Source: an uncultured bacterium (GTDB lineage Bacteria; Cyanobacteriota; Vampirovibrionia; Gastranaerophilales; Gastranaerophilaceae). From it: a DNA stretch of 64,000 nt. Of the stretch, positions 34,439 through 44,589 are shown piece by piece; the first letter of the stretch is position 1; each line of letters starts with the position of its first letter. Made by a program: the position numbers and the translations under genes. The stretch spans positions 919,865 to 983,864 of the forward strand of contig CASERN010000011.1 in assembly GCA_949290355.1 (NCBI GenBank), read 5' to 3'. The notes below the pieces were generated by a model, which made no database searches, was not told the origin of the DNA, and saw only the letters and a list, made by a program, of their open reading frames with translations.

Positions 34439-35787
34439 TGAAAAATAATGATGAATATATTGTTAATATTGAAAAAATGTCAAACCTTGGAACAGGAATA
34501 GCAAGGGTTGACGGAATTGTGATTTTTGTCAAGAATACATGCCCCGAAGATATTGTCAAAATTAATATCACAAAAGTAAATAAAAATTTTGCCAATGCTG
34601 AAGTCATTGAAATAATTAAGCCCTCGAAACACAGAATTACACCATTTTGTCCAATGCAAAAAATTTGTGGAGCATGCCAGTTTCAATTTATAGATTATGA
34701 TTATCAATTACACTTAAAAAAACAAATTGTAGAAGATTCAATCCATAATATTGGGAAAATAGATATTCCTATTTCACTGCCGATACCAAGTCCTGAAATC
34801 AAAGCATACAGGCATAAAATACAATATCCCGTAAGCCAAACAAAGAATTCCGAGCGGATTCTAGCTGGTTACTATAAACAACAGACACATGATATTGTGA
34901 ATATAAAATATTGCCCAATACAACCTGAAATTTGTGATAAAATAATCCAATTTATAAGAGATAATGCTTTAAAATATAAAATTTCTGGATACAATGAAAA
35001 AAAACATTCAGGCCATCTTCGCCATATTGTATTGAGAAGCTCCGCTTTTAATAAAAAAATACTGGTAACACTTGTAATCAATTCAAAACAAGTATTTAAT
35101 AATCTTACAAAATTTGCAAATGCAATATATGAAGAATTTGATAGTATTAACGGAGTATGTATAAATTTCAACACAAAAAAAACAAATGTAATACTTTCCA
35201 ACAAAACACAATGCATAATTGGAAAAGATTTTATTGAAGAAAAAATCCTTGATAAAATATTTCAAATAGGGCCATCAACATTTTTTCAAGTAAATCCTAA
35301 AAGTGCTGAAAATATATTTGCTTACGTTAAAGAATATATAAATAATAATTTTGAGAGTCCGACAATTCTTGATGCATATGCAGGAATTGCGACTTTTGGG
35401 ATAGTTGTCAGCGATACAGCTTCAAAAGTAACAAGCGTTGAAGAAAATGAAGAATCTATTCAAAAAGCTAAAGAAGTACTTAAAATAAATAATATTAGTA
35501 ACGTTGAACTTTATAATGAAGATACTACAAAATATCTAAAATCAATAAAAAAGAAATTTGATATAACAATCCTAGATCCTCCTCGCAAAGGCTGCACTGA
35601 AGAAGCTCTTAATGAAACTATAAAACACACAAAAAAAACTATTATATATGTCAGCTGTAACCCTGCTACATTAGCAAGAGATTTAAAATATCTATCAGAA
35701 AAAGGCTGTAAAGTAATGTCAATACAGCCATTCGATATGTTCTGCCACACTTACCATATAGAAAATGTAGCAATTATTAAACTTTAG
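34438..35787 (+). CDS. 23S rRNA (uracil-5-)-methyltransferase RlmD/RumA family
   Basis: S-adenosylmethionine-dependent m5U enzyme. N-terminal TRAM domain (IVNIEKMSNLGTGIARVDG), then cysteines C71, C77, C80 and one near 161 (PFCPMQKICGACQ ... YCPIQ) for the [4Fe-4S] cluster, then the Rossmann fold: FFQVNPKSAENIF, ILDAYAGIATFG, LDPPRKGC and the nucleophile motif YVSCNPATLARDL. 449 residues. RlmCD/RlmD family; exact rRNA position (U1939 in E. coli) is inferred. Overlaps the upstream exported-protein gene by one base and the convergent gene by 11 bases. Confidence 0.93.
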   Translation: MKNNDEYIVNIEKMSNLGTGIARVDGIVIFVKNTCPEDIVKINITKVNKNFANAEVIEIIKPSKHRITPFCPMQKICGACQFQFIDYDYQLHLKKQIVEDSIHNIGKIDIPISLPIPSPEIKAYRHKIQYPVSQTKNSERILAGYYKQQTHDIVNIKYCPIQPEICDKIIQFIRDNALKYKISGYNEKKHSGHLRHIVLRSSAFNKKILVTLVINSKQVFNNLTKFANAIYEEFDSINGVCINFNTKKTNVILSNKTQCIIGKDFIEEKILDKIFQIGPSTFFQVNPKSAENIFAYVKEYINNNFESPTILDAYAGIATFGIVVSDTASKVTSVEENEESIQKAKEVLKINNISNVELYNEDTTKYLKSIKKKFDITILDPPRKGCTEEALNETIKHTKKTIIYVSCNPATLARDLKYLSEKGCKVMSIQPFDMFCHTYHIENVAIIKL

Positions 35788-36964
35788 TCGATTTCAAATC
35801 TGACTGATAATTATAATATTCAATCGTTTCCTGTAAATTTTTATGGATTTTATCTATTAAAGCTTTATCCTGACGATATTCTTTAGTTAATTGTTTTTTG
35901 ACACTTTCACTATTAACTGCAGCTTTTTTAGCATCTTTATATAGTGATAATACACGATCTTTCAAACCTGAAAAATAATTCTCAAACATTTTTTTATCAA
36001 CATCAGAAAATACAATAGGGATTTCTTCTGAAATATCATATAGATCCTTATTTTTAGCATTTGCATATAATTTTTGAGAAACTTTTCCTGTAAACATTTG
36101 ACTAATCAAATCTACGTAACGCTTTGCTTTTTGAGAATGTGATCCTAAAGTAGAATCTGTAAATTTCATGTTTAATTCATTAAATAAACGAACTATACCA
36201 TATACCCTGTTTGATTCATTAAATTTTGCTTCGGAATAATGAGGACCAAACAATATAATCAATTCATGATTTGTAGGATTTTTTCTCTTATCAAAATCCC
36301 TTACAAAACGCATTTGAATATCTTCATAACCTGATTTTTGAGGTTTACTTATTGAGTATCTTAACTTCTGTGGCAAATTTGTTACTTCATCAGATACATC
36401 TGCCAACCTTATATCCAAATCTGGAACAATCTTTTCCTTTGACAAATCCTTAAGTTCATCTTCAGATGGGACATACCCTCTTTTTATAAGGTCTTTTATG
36501 CTCATTTCTGTATCAGCTAAAACATAACCTCTTTTTTTCATCTCTGGTAAAATACCATCTGTTAGAACAGACAAATCATATGGGTTATTACAATATAAAG
36601 TAGCTCTTATTGTATCAGGTACCTTGAATTTCCCTGATCTTACGACTTTACTGGTATAAGATTTTGGTGATTTAACAGGATGCATTTCACAATATGCTCT
36701 ATCAAAACTTACACCTCTATCTTTTAATTTAAAAGCAACTGATTCTAAAATATCAAGATAAGTTGTAGCAATTCTTTCCAAACGAGGAGAAGCAGCAGCA
36801 ACTTGAGCTTCTAAATAATCTGCAACAGTTGCACGCCCTCCTGTAAAAGATACAGTATCTGATTTTAATTCTGATAATTTAGGGGATGTAACATTAGTAC
36901 TTTGCTTAACATCATAAGCCTTATTGCCAAATGACAATTTTGGGGTAAACAAATTAATATTCAT
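35777..36964 (-). CDS. Divergent RelA/SpoT-like domain protein (395 aa)
   Basis: N-terminal tail MNINLFTPKLSFGNKAYD with a SFTGG further in, then a central domain resembling the (p)ppGpp synthetase fold: a lysine region (SPKSYTSKVVRSGKFKV), PDTIRATLYCNNPYDLSVL matching the D-x-x-x-x-R-x strand, KPQKSGYEDIQMRFV matching the SGY..H segment and NHELIILFG near the ExQxR region. The helix after HYSEAKFNESNRVYGIVRLFNEL fits too. Several expected catalytic residues look replaced (ELI instead of EIQ), so enzymatic activity is doubtful. Start at ATG 36964 (AAGGTTAGAATC upstream) rather than further up. C-terminal 70 residues are coiled coil. Confidence 0.45.
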   Translation of the reverse strand: MNINLFTPKLSFGNKAYDVKQSTNVTSPKLSELKSDTVSFTGGRATVADYLEAQVAAASPRLERIATTYLDILESVAFKLKDRGVSFDRAYCEMHPVKSPKSYTSKVVRSGKFKVPDTIRATLYCNNPYDLSVLTDGILPEMKKRGYVLADTEMSIKDLIKRGYVPSEDELKDLSKEKIVPDLDIRLADVSDEVTNLPQKLRYSISKPQKSGYEDIQMRFVRDFDKRKNPTNHELIILFGPHYSEAKFNESNRVYGIVRLFNELNMKFTDSTLGSHSQKAKRYVDLISQMFTGKVSQKLYANAKNKDLYDISEEIPIVFSDVDKKMFENYFSGLKDRVLSLYKDAKKAAVNSESVKKQLTKEYRQDKALIDKIHKNLQETIEYYNYQSDLKSTKV

Positions 36965-37083
36965 GATTCTAACCTTCTTTATATTAAATACAAAAACAAA
37001 TACCATTAAGATTTTACAAAAAAATATAATATTTTGATAAATTGTAACATAAATTCATAAAGATATTTTTTTGTAAAAAAACT

Positions 37084-37112
37084 TTGTTTGTATTAGAATT
37101 AAAGAGTATAGT
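37084..37112 (+). promoter_or_regulatory. Promoter of PFOR
   Basis: TTGTTT (37084-37089), 17-base spacer, TATAGT (37107-37112), followed by a leader of about 34 bases with AAGGAGG before the ATG at 37153. Confidence 0.55.
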
Positions 37113-37152
37113 TATTAAGTAATAGCGCATATAAATAAGGAGGTTTGTTATT

Positions 37153-40100
37153 ATGCCAGGAAAGACTATAACAGTTGACGGCAACTACGCAGCAGCGCAT
37201 ATTGCGTATGCATTAAGCGAAGTTTCCGCAATTTATCCAATCACTCCTTCATCTACTATGGGTGAATGGATTGATGAATGGGCGTCCCAACACAAAAAAA
37301 ATATTTGGGGCGAAGAAGTAAGAGTAGCTGAAATGCAATCAGAAGCAGGTGCTGCTGGTGCTGTACACGGATCATTAGCAGCAGGTTCATTAACTTCTAC
37401 ATACACAGCATCACAAGGTTTATTATTAATGATACCTGTAATGCACAAAATGGCAGGAGAAATGTTACCACACGTTATTCACGTAGCAGCTCGTGCAATT
37501 GCAGCTCAATCACTAGCAATTTTCGGTGATCATTCTGACGTTATGGGTTGCCGCAACACAGGTTATGCAATGTTAGCAGCTAACTCTGTTCAAGAAGAAA
37601 TGGATTTAGCCTTAGTTGCTCACCTTTCAACTTACAAAGCAAAAGTTCCATTCTTGCAATTCTTTGATGGATTCAGAACATCTCATGAAGTTCACAAAAT
37701 TGAAGAAATTTCTTATGAAGATATTGCAAAATTAGTTGAACCAAAATATATAGAAGAATTCAGAAGTAGAGCAATGAGACCTGAAGCGCCAATTTGCAAA
37801 GTTGGTGCTCAAAATACTGACGTATACTTCCAAGGTCGTGAAACAGTTAACAAATACTATGATGCAGTACCTGACATTGTTCAAGAATATATGGACAAAG
37901 TTGCTAAAGTTACAGGCAGACAATATCATCCATTTGATTATGTTGGTGCCCCTGATGCAACTGACGTAATTGTTGCAATGGGTTCAGGTTGTGAAACTAT
38001 CGAAGAAACAATCGAATACTTGAACGCTAAACGAGGAACTAAATATGGTTTAGTTAAAGTAAGATTATACAGACCATTCGATGTAAAACGTTTCTTAGAA
38101 GCATTACCTTCAACTGCAAAACGTGTAACTGTCCTTGATAGAACAAAAGAACCTGGATCTATCGGCGAACCATTATACTTAGATGTTGTTGCAGCTCTTA
38201 CAGGAAAAGACATCAGAGTAATTGGCGGTCGTTACGGCCTATCTTCTAAAGAATTTACACCATCTATGGTACTAGCTATATATAAACATGCTGAAAATAA
38301 TGGATTCCATGGATTTACAGTAGGTATTGAAGATGATGTAACTCATAAATCTCTTAAAGTTACAGAACATATCGTTACTGAACCTGAAGGAACTACAAAT
38401 TGTATGTTCTGGGGACTTGGTTCTGACGGTACAGTTGGTGCTAATAAAAACTCAATCAAAATTATTGGTCAATATACAAACAAAGATGCTCAAGCATACT
38501 TTGCTTACGACTCTAAAAAATCATTTGGTGTTACAGTTTCTCACCTAAGATTTGGAGATAAACCAATTAAATCAACATACCTTATCACAGCTCCTGACTT
38601 TGTATCATGTTCAGCACATGCATACATCGGCAGATATGACTTATTAAAAGGTATTAAAGAAGGCGGCACATTCTTATTGAACAGCCCTTGGTCAAAAGAT
38701 GAAGCATTCTCTCACTTAACAAGAGATATGCAAAAAACTATTATCGATAAAAAAATCAAATTCTATAATGTAGATGCTGAAAAACTTATCGAACAACAAC
38801 CAGGATTGCGCGGTAAAGGTGCTAACACAGTTATGATGGTTGCATACTTCAAAGTTTCAGGAATTATTCCATTTGAACAAGCTCTTGAAGGTATGAGAGA
38901 AATGACTAAGAAAACCTTTAAGAAAAAAGGTGATGATGTTGTAAACATGAACTTAGCATTAATCGATGCAGCTGTAGATGCTACTGAAGCAGTTACAATT
39001 CCAGCATCATTAAATGATGTTTGCGCTGCAGAAGATATTAAATTAATACCTGATAATGCATCTGAATTTGCTAAGAAAATTATTGAACCTTCAATGAGAC
39101 AAAAAGGCGATGATATCCCAGTATCAGCTATGTCTGTAGATGGTGTTATCCCAACAGGAACTGCATGTTTAGAAAAACGTGGTATCGCACCTCGTGTTCC
39201 TCATTGGAATTCAGAATTTTGTATCCAATGCGGAATCTGTGCATCTGCTTGTCCTCACGCTGCAATTAGAACAAAACTTATTGAAGCTGACGATTTGAAA
39301 AATGCACCGGAATCATTTAAAACAGTTGATGCTAAACCAAATGATCATGGTGAAAAATTCAAAGTTCAAGTATACTGCAAAGATTGTACAGGTTGCGGTG
39401 TTTGCTTAGATCAATGTCCAATGGCTAAGAACCCAGAAAAAGCAGCTTTAACATGGTCTTCTATTGAAGAAGAAGAATGTATTGGTGAAGTTGTAAATGA
39501 AAAATTCTTTGAGGAATTACCTGATAACGTAATGGGTAAAAATACTACAAAAACAATTAAAGGTGCAATGTTGAGAAAACCATTATTTGAATTCTCTGGA
39601 GCTTGTGCTGGTTGTGGAGAAACTCCATACGTTAAATTGGTATCTCAATTATTTGGTGAAAACGTAATCGTTGCTAACGCAACAGGTTGTTCATCAATTT
39701 ACTCAGGTACTTTCCCAACAATCCCATACACAACAAATAAAGATGGTAGAGGACCTGCTTGGGCTAACTCATTATTTGAAGATAACGCTGAATTCGGTTT
39801 TGGTATGAGATTAGCAGTTGACCAAAACAGAGCTACTTTAAAATCTTATGTAGAAAAAGTTGTTTCTAACGAAAAAACTCCTGCAGATTTGAAAGAAGCT
39901 TTAGAAAATGCAATGTCTCATTTTGAAAATTCAAAAACTGAAGAAGCTATTAAAGCTCAAGACAAAGCAAAAGAAGTTCTTGCGAAATATGCAGACGTTG
40001 AATGTCCAGACCTAGCAAAAGTTAGAGAACTTCAAGACTACTTCACAGATAAATCTGTATGGATTATCGGTGGTGATGGTTGGGCAAACGATATCGGTTA

Positions 40101-40689
40101 CGGCGGTATTGACCACGTTCTTGCTCAAAACAAAAACGTTAACATTCTTGTACTTGATACAGAAGTTTACTCTAACACTGGTGGTCAAGCTTCTAAATCA
40201 ACTCCTACAGGTGCTGTTGCTAAATTTGCTACAGGCGGTAAGAGAACATACAAGAAAAACATGGGCTTGATGAGCATGTCTTATGGTTACGTATACGTAG
40301 CATCAGTTGCTTTAGGTGCAGATAGAGCTCAAACTCTTAAAGCATTCCAAGAAGCTGAAGCTTATGATGGACCATCAATCATCTTCGCTTATGCACCTTG
40401 TATCGCACACGGTATCGATATGAGCAAAACTCAAACAGAACAAAAACGTGCAGTAGAAGCAGGTTACTTCCCATTATACAGATATAACCCTGCTAATCCT
40501 GAAGCTCCATTCACTTGGGACGCTAAAGATCCTAAAGGAAGCTATCAAGACTTCATCAGATCTGAAGGACGTTATAAGTCATTACTTAAAACAAATCCTG
40601 CAGCTGCTGAAGAACTATATAGCAAAGCAGAAGAAGATGCTGCTAAGCGTATGGCAGTATACAAAGCTGTTGGAGAATTAATGAAGTAA
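37153..40689 (+). CDS. nifJ: Pyruvate:ferredoxin (flavodoxin) oxidoreductase
   Basis: Single-chain 1178-residue PFOR, which converts pyruvate and CoA to acetyl-CoA and CO2, reducing ferredoxin; the key step of anaerobic pyruvate use. Domains in order: PYR-type domain I with ITPSSTMGEWIDEWAS, domain III (gamma), ferredoxin domain with two CxxCxxCxxxCP clusters (CIQCGICASACPHA and CKDCTGCGVCLDQCP), and C-terminal ThDP domain with CAGCGETPYVKL, IIGGDGWANDIGYGGIDH and VLDTEVYSNTGGQASKST. All cluster cysteines and the CoA/ThDP motifs are intact. AAGGAGG precedes the ATG. Codon use is of a highly expressed gene. Oxygen-sensitive. Confidence 0.97.
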   Translation: MPGKTITVDGNYAAAHIAYALSEVSAIYPITPSSTMGEWIDEWASQHKKNIWGEEVRVAEMQSEAGAAGAVHGSLAAGSLTSTYTASQGLLLMIPVMHKMAGEMLPHVIHVAARAIAAQSLAIFGDHSDVMGCRNTGYAMLAANSVQEEMDLALVAHLSTYKAKVPFLQFFDGFRTSHEVHKIEEISYEDIAKLVEPKYIEEFRSRAMRPEAPICKVGAQNTDVYFQGRETVNKYYDAVPDIVQEYMDKVAKVTGRQYHPFDYVGAPDATDVIVAMGSGCETIEETIEYLNAKRGTKYGLVKVRLYRPFDVKRFLEALPSTAKRVTVLDRTKEPGSIGEPLYLDVVAALTGKDIRVIGGRYGLSSKEFTPSMVLAIYKHAENNGFHGFTVGIEDDVTHKSLKVTEHIVTEPEGTTNCMFWGLGSDGTVGANKNSIKIIGQYTNKDAQAYFAYDSKKSFGVTVSHLRFGDKPIKSTYLITAPDFVSCSAHAYIGRYDLLKGIKEGGTFLLNSPWSKDEAFSHLTRDMQKTIIDKKIKFYNVDAEKLIEQQPGLRGKGANTVMMVAYFKVSGIIPFEQALEGMREMTKKTFKKKGDDVVNMNLALIDAAVDATEAVTIPASLNDVCAAEDIKLIPDNASEFAKKIIEPSMRQKGDDIPVSAMSVDGVIPTGTACLEKRGIAPRVPHWNSEFCIQCGICASACPHAAIRTKLIEADDLKNAPESFKTVDAKPNDHGEKFKVQVYCKDCTGCGVCLDQCPMAKNPEKAALTWSSIEEEECIGEVVNEKFFEELPDNVMGKNTTKTIKGAMLRKPLFEFSGACAGCGETPYVKLVSQLFGENVIVANATGCSSIYSGTFPTIPYTTNKDGRGPAWANSLFEDNAEFGFGMRLAVDQNRATLKSYVEKVVSNEKTPADLKEALENAMSHFENSKTEEAIKAQDKAKEVLAKYADVECPDLAKVRELQDYFTDKSVWIIGGDGWANDIGYGGIDHVLAQNKNVNILVLDTEVYSNTGGQASKSTPTGAVAKFATGGKRTYKKNMGLMSMSYGYVYVASVALGADRAQTLKAFQEAEAYDGPSIIFAYAPCIAHGIDMSKTQTEQKRAVEAGYFPLYRYNPANPEAPFTWDAKDPKGSYQDFIRSEGRYKSLLKTNPAAAEELYSKAEEDAAKRMAVYKAVGELMK

Positions 40690-40710
40690 TTATTATTCAT
40701 TAATACATAT

Positions 40711-40743
40711 AAAAGAGATATCCCAAAAGGATATCTCTTTTTT
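40711..40743 (+). terminator. Terminator after PFOR
   Basis: AAAAGAGATATCC (40711-40723), loop CAAAA, GGATATCTCTTTT (40729-40741) plus T-run. Confidence 0.9.
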
Positions 40744-40821
40744 CAATAAAAGAAATATTTTGTGAAATAAACTATAGAAAAATATAAACATTAACAATAA
40801 GCAGTCTAGAATTTTCACAAC

Positions 40822-40854
40822 AAAAAAGACCGGTATTCTTGTTCGGTCTTTTTT
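40822..40854. terminator. Bidirectional terminator
   Basis: AAAAAAGACCG (40822-40832) and CGGTCTTTTTT (40844-40854) with an 11-base loop. Just downstream of the leftward 298-aa gene, on which it acts. Confidence 0.8.
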
Positions 40855-40882
40855 AGTTTATTATACTTAATTTGAATATTAA

Positions 40883-41779
40883 TTATTCTCCATCTACGGA
40901 ATCATAAGAAGTTGAAAGATATTCAGAAGCTTCATCATTCAAATCCTTCAAAGGATCTTTTACTAGCGCTAAATCTTCTCGGTTTTTAGCATCAGTTTTT
41001 AAGAAATCATTCTCCATAGCCAATTCTCTTTGACGCGCTTTAGCCAGATTCAACTGTTTTTCTTTTATATCAGAATAGTTCTTAGCAAAATCCTTTCTCA
41101 CTGCAAAATTATGACTAATTGAGTGAACAACTCCTCCTAATAACAAAAGGCTTGGCAAATATACCAAAGATTTTAAACCTACCAATTTTAAAGGAGAAGG
41201 AATTTTTTTCCCGACATTTACTAATGATTCTGACAATTTATTTACATATTTTGAGGTATTCATTCTATAATTAAATCTAGCAGTTAAATTTTGCAATACT
41301 TTAGGAGCTTTTTTAGTTGCTAATTTTGCTATTCCTTTATTTACTAAAGCAATAGCTCCAAAACCTGCACCAATTAACATCGCGAAAGATAAAAGAGGAT
41401 TTTTGTCTTCAAAATTACGAACTTTTTCTGATTTTTTAGACAATATAGATTTTACAACTCCAACCAAGCCAACTGCACCCAGTGCTGCACCCCAAGAAGA
41501 AGAATATTTCAACCCGTTAGCAAGTTTAGCAGTTACTCCGGATACTTCTTTTGAAAATATTTTTGTTTTTCCTGAAGTAAGAGCTGCAGCAGCTATACCC
41601 ATAGCGATAGGAGAAGATGCAATCAAACCGTTGGTAATGCGTCTATGTTTTTGTTCATCTGATTTTGATAACGTTTTCAAATAAGCTAAACGTCTTACAG
41701 ACGAATCATCAAGAGCTATAACTTCATCAATTCTATCCCTTTTCCCCGAAAAACTTGGATTAATAGCTGATATTTGCAT
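40883..41779 (-). CDS. Membrane-associated protein with PSFSG motif, unknown (298 aa)
   Basis: Begins MQISAINPSFSGKRDRIDEV, the clearest example in the window of an N-terminal (N)PxFxG motif. Then four to five hydrophobic glycine-alanine-rich segments (GLIASSPIAMGIAAAALTSG, ALGAVGLVGVV, FAMLIGAGFGAIALV, LPSLLLLGGVVHSI) and a charged C-terminal tail. ATG at 41779 with AGGTGTGTAT before it; GTG two codons upstream is an alternative. Membrane-active or scaffold protein is plausible; not recognised. Ends just before the terminator at 40822-40854. Confidence 0.6.
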   Translation of the reverse strand: MQISAINPSFSGKRDRIDEVIALDDSSVRRLAYLKTLSKSDEQKHRRITNGLIASSPIAMGIAAAALTSGKTKIFSKEVSGVTAKLANGLKYSSSWGAALGAVGLVGVVKSILSKKSEKVRNFEDKNPLLSFAMLIGAGFGAIALVNKGIAKLATKKAPKVLQNLTARFNYRMNTSKYVNKLSESLVNVGKKIPSPLKLVGLKSLVYLPSLLLLGGVVHSISHNFAVRKDFAKNYSDIKEKQLNLAKARQRELAMENDFLKTDAKNREDLALVKDPLKDLNDEASEYLSTSYDSVDGE

Positions 41780-41905
41780 ATACACACCTACCCTTTCACG
41801 AAATTATTATACTTAATTAAAACCGAAAAGTAAAATTTTTTGCTAATAATTAATATTAATGTTAAAAATATTTACATATAAACATATTTTTACTAGTATA
41901 ACAAT

Positions 41906-43198
41906 ATGAAGAAATTTTACATTCACACAATGGGCTGTAAATCTAACCAATTTGAAAGCTCAATTATAGCCGAAAATCTAAAAAAAAATAATATCGAACA
42001 AACGCAAAAAATTGAAGATGCATCATATTATATCTTGAATTCATGTTCTGTTACACAAAAAAGCGATAACGAGGCAATGTACTTACTTAGAGCTGCGAAA
42101 CATAAAAATCCAAATATAATCACAATACTCACTGGATGTGTAGCTCAAATAGAAAAAGAAAAACTTCTTGAAAATGATTTTATAGATTATGTAATAGGTA
42201 ATAATGAAAAACTTGATTTGTACAATAGTATACAACAATCACAAGATAATCATATAAATGTTAAAGATATTATGCAGCTTGATAAGTTTAATAAAACTGT
42301 TTTGTTAGATACCACTAAAACTAGAGCCAGTTTAAAAATTCAAGACGGCTGTGATAATAGATGTACATACTGCATTATTCCTTTTGCCAGAGGCAAAAGC
42401 AGAAGTGCAGATATTGATTTTATAATTAAACAAATTAACAATTTCTCAAGTCATGGATACAAAGAAATTGTATTAACAGGTATTCACATAGGTCTTTGGG
42501 GAAAAGACATCGGAATGAAATTTCTTGATCTTTTAAAGGCAATAGAGACGCAAACAACAATTGAAAGATATCGTCTCGGATCTTTAAATCCTCATGAAAT
42601 AACAGATGAAATTCTTGATTTTTTATCAAAGTCAAAAAAATTCTGCCCGCATTTTCATCTGTCATTGCAATCAGCTTGTAACAAGACATTAAAATCTATG
42701 AACAGATTTTACAAAGTTGAAGACTACCTTAAACAAATAGAAAAAATTAATTCAATGTTTGAGTTACCATTTCTTGGCAGTGATATCATTACTGGTTTTG
42801 CAGGCGAATCCCAAGAAGATTTTAAAACAACAGTAGAAAATTTAAGAATATCTGGGCTTTCTAAAATTCACGTATTCCCTTATTCTATAAGAAAAGGGAC
42901 TGTAGGGACCGAACTTCCAAATCAAGTAGAAGAAAATATCAGACAAATGAGAGCTGATATTGTAAAAGCATTATCGACTTTTAAATATATTGAATTTGTT
43001 AACAAAAATATAGGTACTACAAAAGAAGTTTTAATAGAAAAACATCCTGATAAAAAAAGCGGACTGTTAAAAGGAGTAAGCAGAAACTATCTTACTATAT
43101 TAATTACAAATTCAAATAATCAAGAGTTATTAAATACAATTCAAACTGTAAAAATCACCGAATATAAAAATAATAAAATTTATGGAGAAATAAAATAA
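41906..43198 (+). CDS. mtaB: Threonylcarbamoyladenosine tRNA methylthiotransferase MtaB
   Basis: Radical SAM/MiaB-type enzyme adding a methylthio group to t6A37. 430 residues: N-terminal UPF0004 domain with cluster cysteines C11 (TMGCKSNQ), C47 (NSCSVT) and C81 (TGCVAQ), radical SAM motif GCDNRCTYCIIPFARGKSRS, and a C-terminal TRAM-type region. The absence of MiaB's SR-type sequence and the SCSVTQKSD motif place it in MtaB. Uses the product of TsaB/TsaE encoded at 21.8 kb. No Shine-Dalgarno; TAGTAT ends six bases before the ATG with TTTACA 17 bases upstream of it. Confidence 0.93.
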   Translation: MKKFYIHTMGCKSNQFESSIIAENLKKNNIEQTQKIEDASYYILNSCSVTQKSDNEAMYLLRAAKHKNPNIITILTGCVAQIEKEKLLENDFIDYVIGNNEKLDLYNSIQQSQDNHINVKDIMQLDKFNKTVLLDTTKTRASLKIQDGCDNRCTYCIIPFARGKSRSADIDFIIKQINNFSSHGYKEIVLTGIHIGLWGKDIGMKFLDLLKAIETQTTIERYRLGSLNPHEITDEILDFLSKSKKFCPHFHLSLQSACNKTLKSMNRFYKVEDYLKQIEKINSMFELPFLGSDIITGFAGESQEDFKTTVENLRISGLSKIHVFPYSIRKGTVGTELPNQVEENIRQMRADIVKALSTFKYIEFVNKNIGTTKEVLIEKHPDKKSGLLKGVSRNYLTILITNSNNQELLNTIQTVKITEYKNNKIYGEIK

Positions 43199-43289
43199 AC
43201 TCATAAATTTAAAATTGCAAAATAATATCTTTTTTGTGATAAACTATATAGGTAATTGCTCTATTTTTGCAAGAAAGGATTAAAGGGAT

Positions 43290-44573
43290 ATGAATAAGGT
43301 TGTAGTAGGTGCCCAATGGGGTGATGAAGGTAAAGCAAAAATTACTGATTTATTAGCTCAGAATGCGGATTTGATAATAAGATACCAAGGCGGATGTAAT
43401 GCAGGACATACTGTTGTTGCGCATAATAAAACTTTTAAATTCCACTTGATTCCCTCAGGAATTCTATACAAAGGTAAAATTTGTTTTATCGGAGCAGGAA
43501 CTGTTATTCTACCTGAATATTTTGAAAAAGAAATAAAAGGACTTATTGACGAAGGAATTGATGTTTCAGGTTTAAAAATTAATCCTCTTGCATCTATCAC
43601 AATGCCTTATCATACAGAAATTGACGGATACTCAGAAAGCACAGCAAAAAAAGGCAAAATAGGAACTACTAAAAAAGGAATAGGACCGACTTACACAGAT
43701 AAAATGGCTAGAATCGGATTAAAAATAGAAGATTTATACTCAGAAGAAGCCCTTTCCGAAAAATTAGACATAATCCTTCCTCTAAAAAATAAAATGCTTA
43801 AGGATATATATGGATTAAAAACCTATTCAAAAGAAGAAATTCTTGAATTATGCAGAAAATATGCTGAAATATTTAGACCTTACGTATGCTTTGATTGGCA
43901 AAAAGTTTTAGAAGATGCCAAACGAGACAAAAAAGCTGTTTTATTTGAAGGAGCTCAAGGCGTAATGCTTGATATTGATTACGGTACATATCCTTTTGTT
44001 ACATCTTCTAACCCAATAGGCGGTGGAGCAGCAACAGGTTCAGGTTATGGTCCAACAATGATAGATGAAGTTATAGGTGTTGCTAAAGCTTATGTAACAC
44101 GTGTTGGAGAAGGACCTTTTGTTACAGAACTTACGGATGAAACCGGTACTAAAATTAGAGAAATCGGACATGAATATGGTGTTACAACAGGCAGACCAAG
44201 ACGCTGCGGATGGTTTGATGCTGTTACCATGAAGTATGCCGTACTAGTAGGGGGACTTACATCAATAGCCCTAACCAAAATTGATGTATTTGACTCATTT
44301 GATGAAATTAAACTATGCACAGCATACAAAGACAAAAGAGATGGAAAAGTTTATGACAGCTATCCAACAGATGTATTTATGCATAAATATTTAGAACCTG
44401 TCTATGAGATACACAAAGGTTGGAAAACAGATGTGTCAGGAATAAAAGAATATGAAAAATTACCAGAAAATTGCAAAAAATATCTAAAAAGATTAGAAGA
44501 ACTTTTGCATGTACCAATTTCCATTGTCAGTGTTGGTCCTGATAGAGAACAAACTATTTTTATAGAAAAGTAA
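43290..44573 (+). CDS. purA: Adenylosuccinate synthetase
   Basis: GTP-dependent conversion of IMP and aspartate to adenylosuccinate, for AMP synthesis. 427 residues: QWGDEGKAK (P-loop), RYQGGCNAGHTVV with the catalytic His, FEGAQGVMLDIDYGTYPFVTSSN, VTTGRPRRCGWFDAV and the C-terminal VSVGPDREQTI. Length and motifs are typical. AAAGGGAT precedes the ATG. Downstream, without a terminator, lie the poly-C leader and a pilin gene. Confidence 0.97.
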   Translation: MNKVVVGAQWGDEGKAKITDLLAQNADLIIRYQGGCNAGHTVVAHNKTFKFHLIPSGILYKGKICFIGAGTVILPEYFEKEIKGLIDEGIDVSGLKINPLASITMPYHTEIDGYSESTAKKGKIGTTKKGIGPTYTDKMARIGLKIEDLYSEEALSEKLDIILPLKNKMLKDIYGLKTYSKEEILELCRKYAEIFRPYVCFDWQKVLEDAKRDKKAVLFEGAQGVMLDIDYGTYPFVTSSNPIGGGAATGSGYGPTMIDEVIGVAKAYVTRVGEGPFVTELTDETGTKIREIGHEYGVTTGRPRRCGWFDAVTMKYAVLVGGLTSIALTKIDVFDSFDEIKLCTAYKDKRDGKVYDSYPTDVFMHKYLEPVYEIHKGWKTDVSGIKEYEKLPENCKKYLKRLEELLHVPISIVSVGPDREQTIFIEK

Positions 44574-44589
44574 CCGAAAGGAGAGCAAT

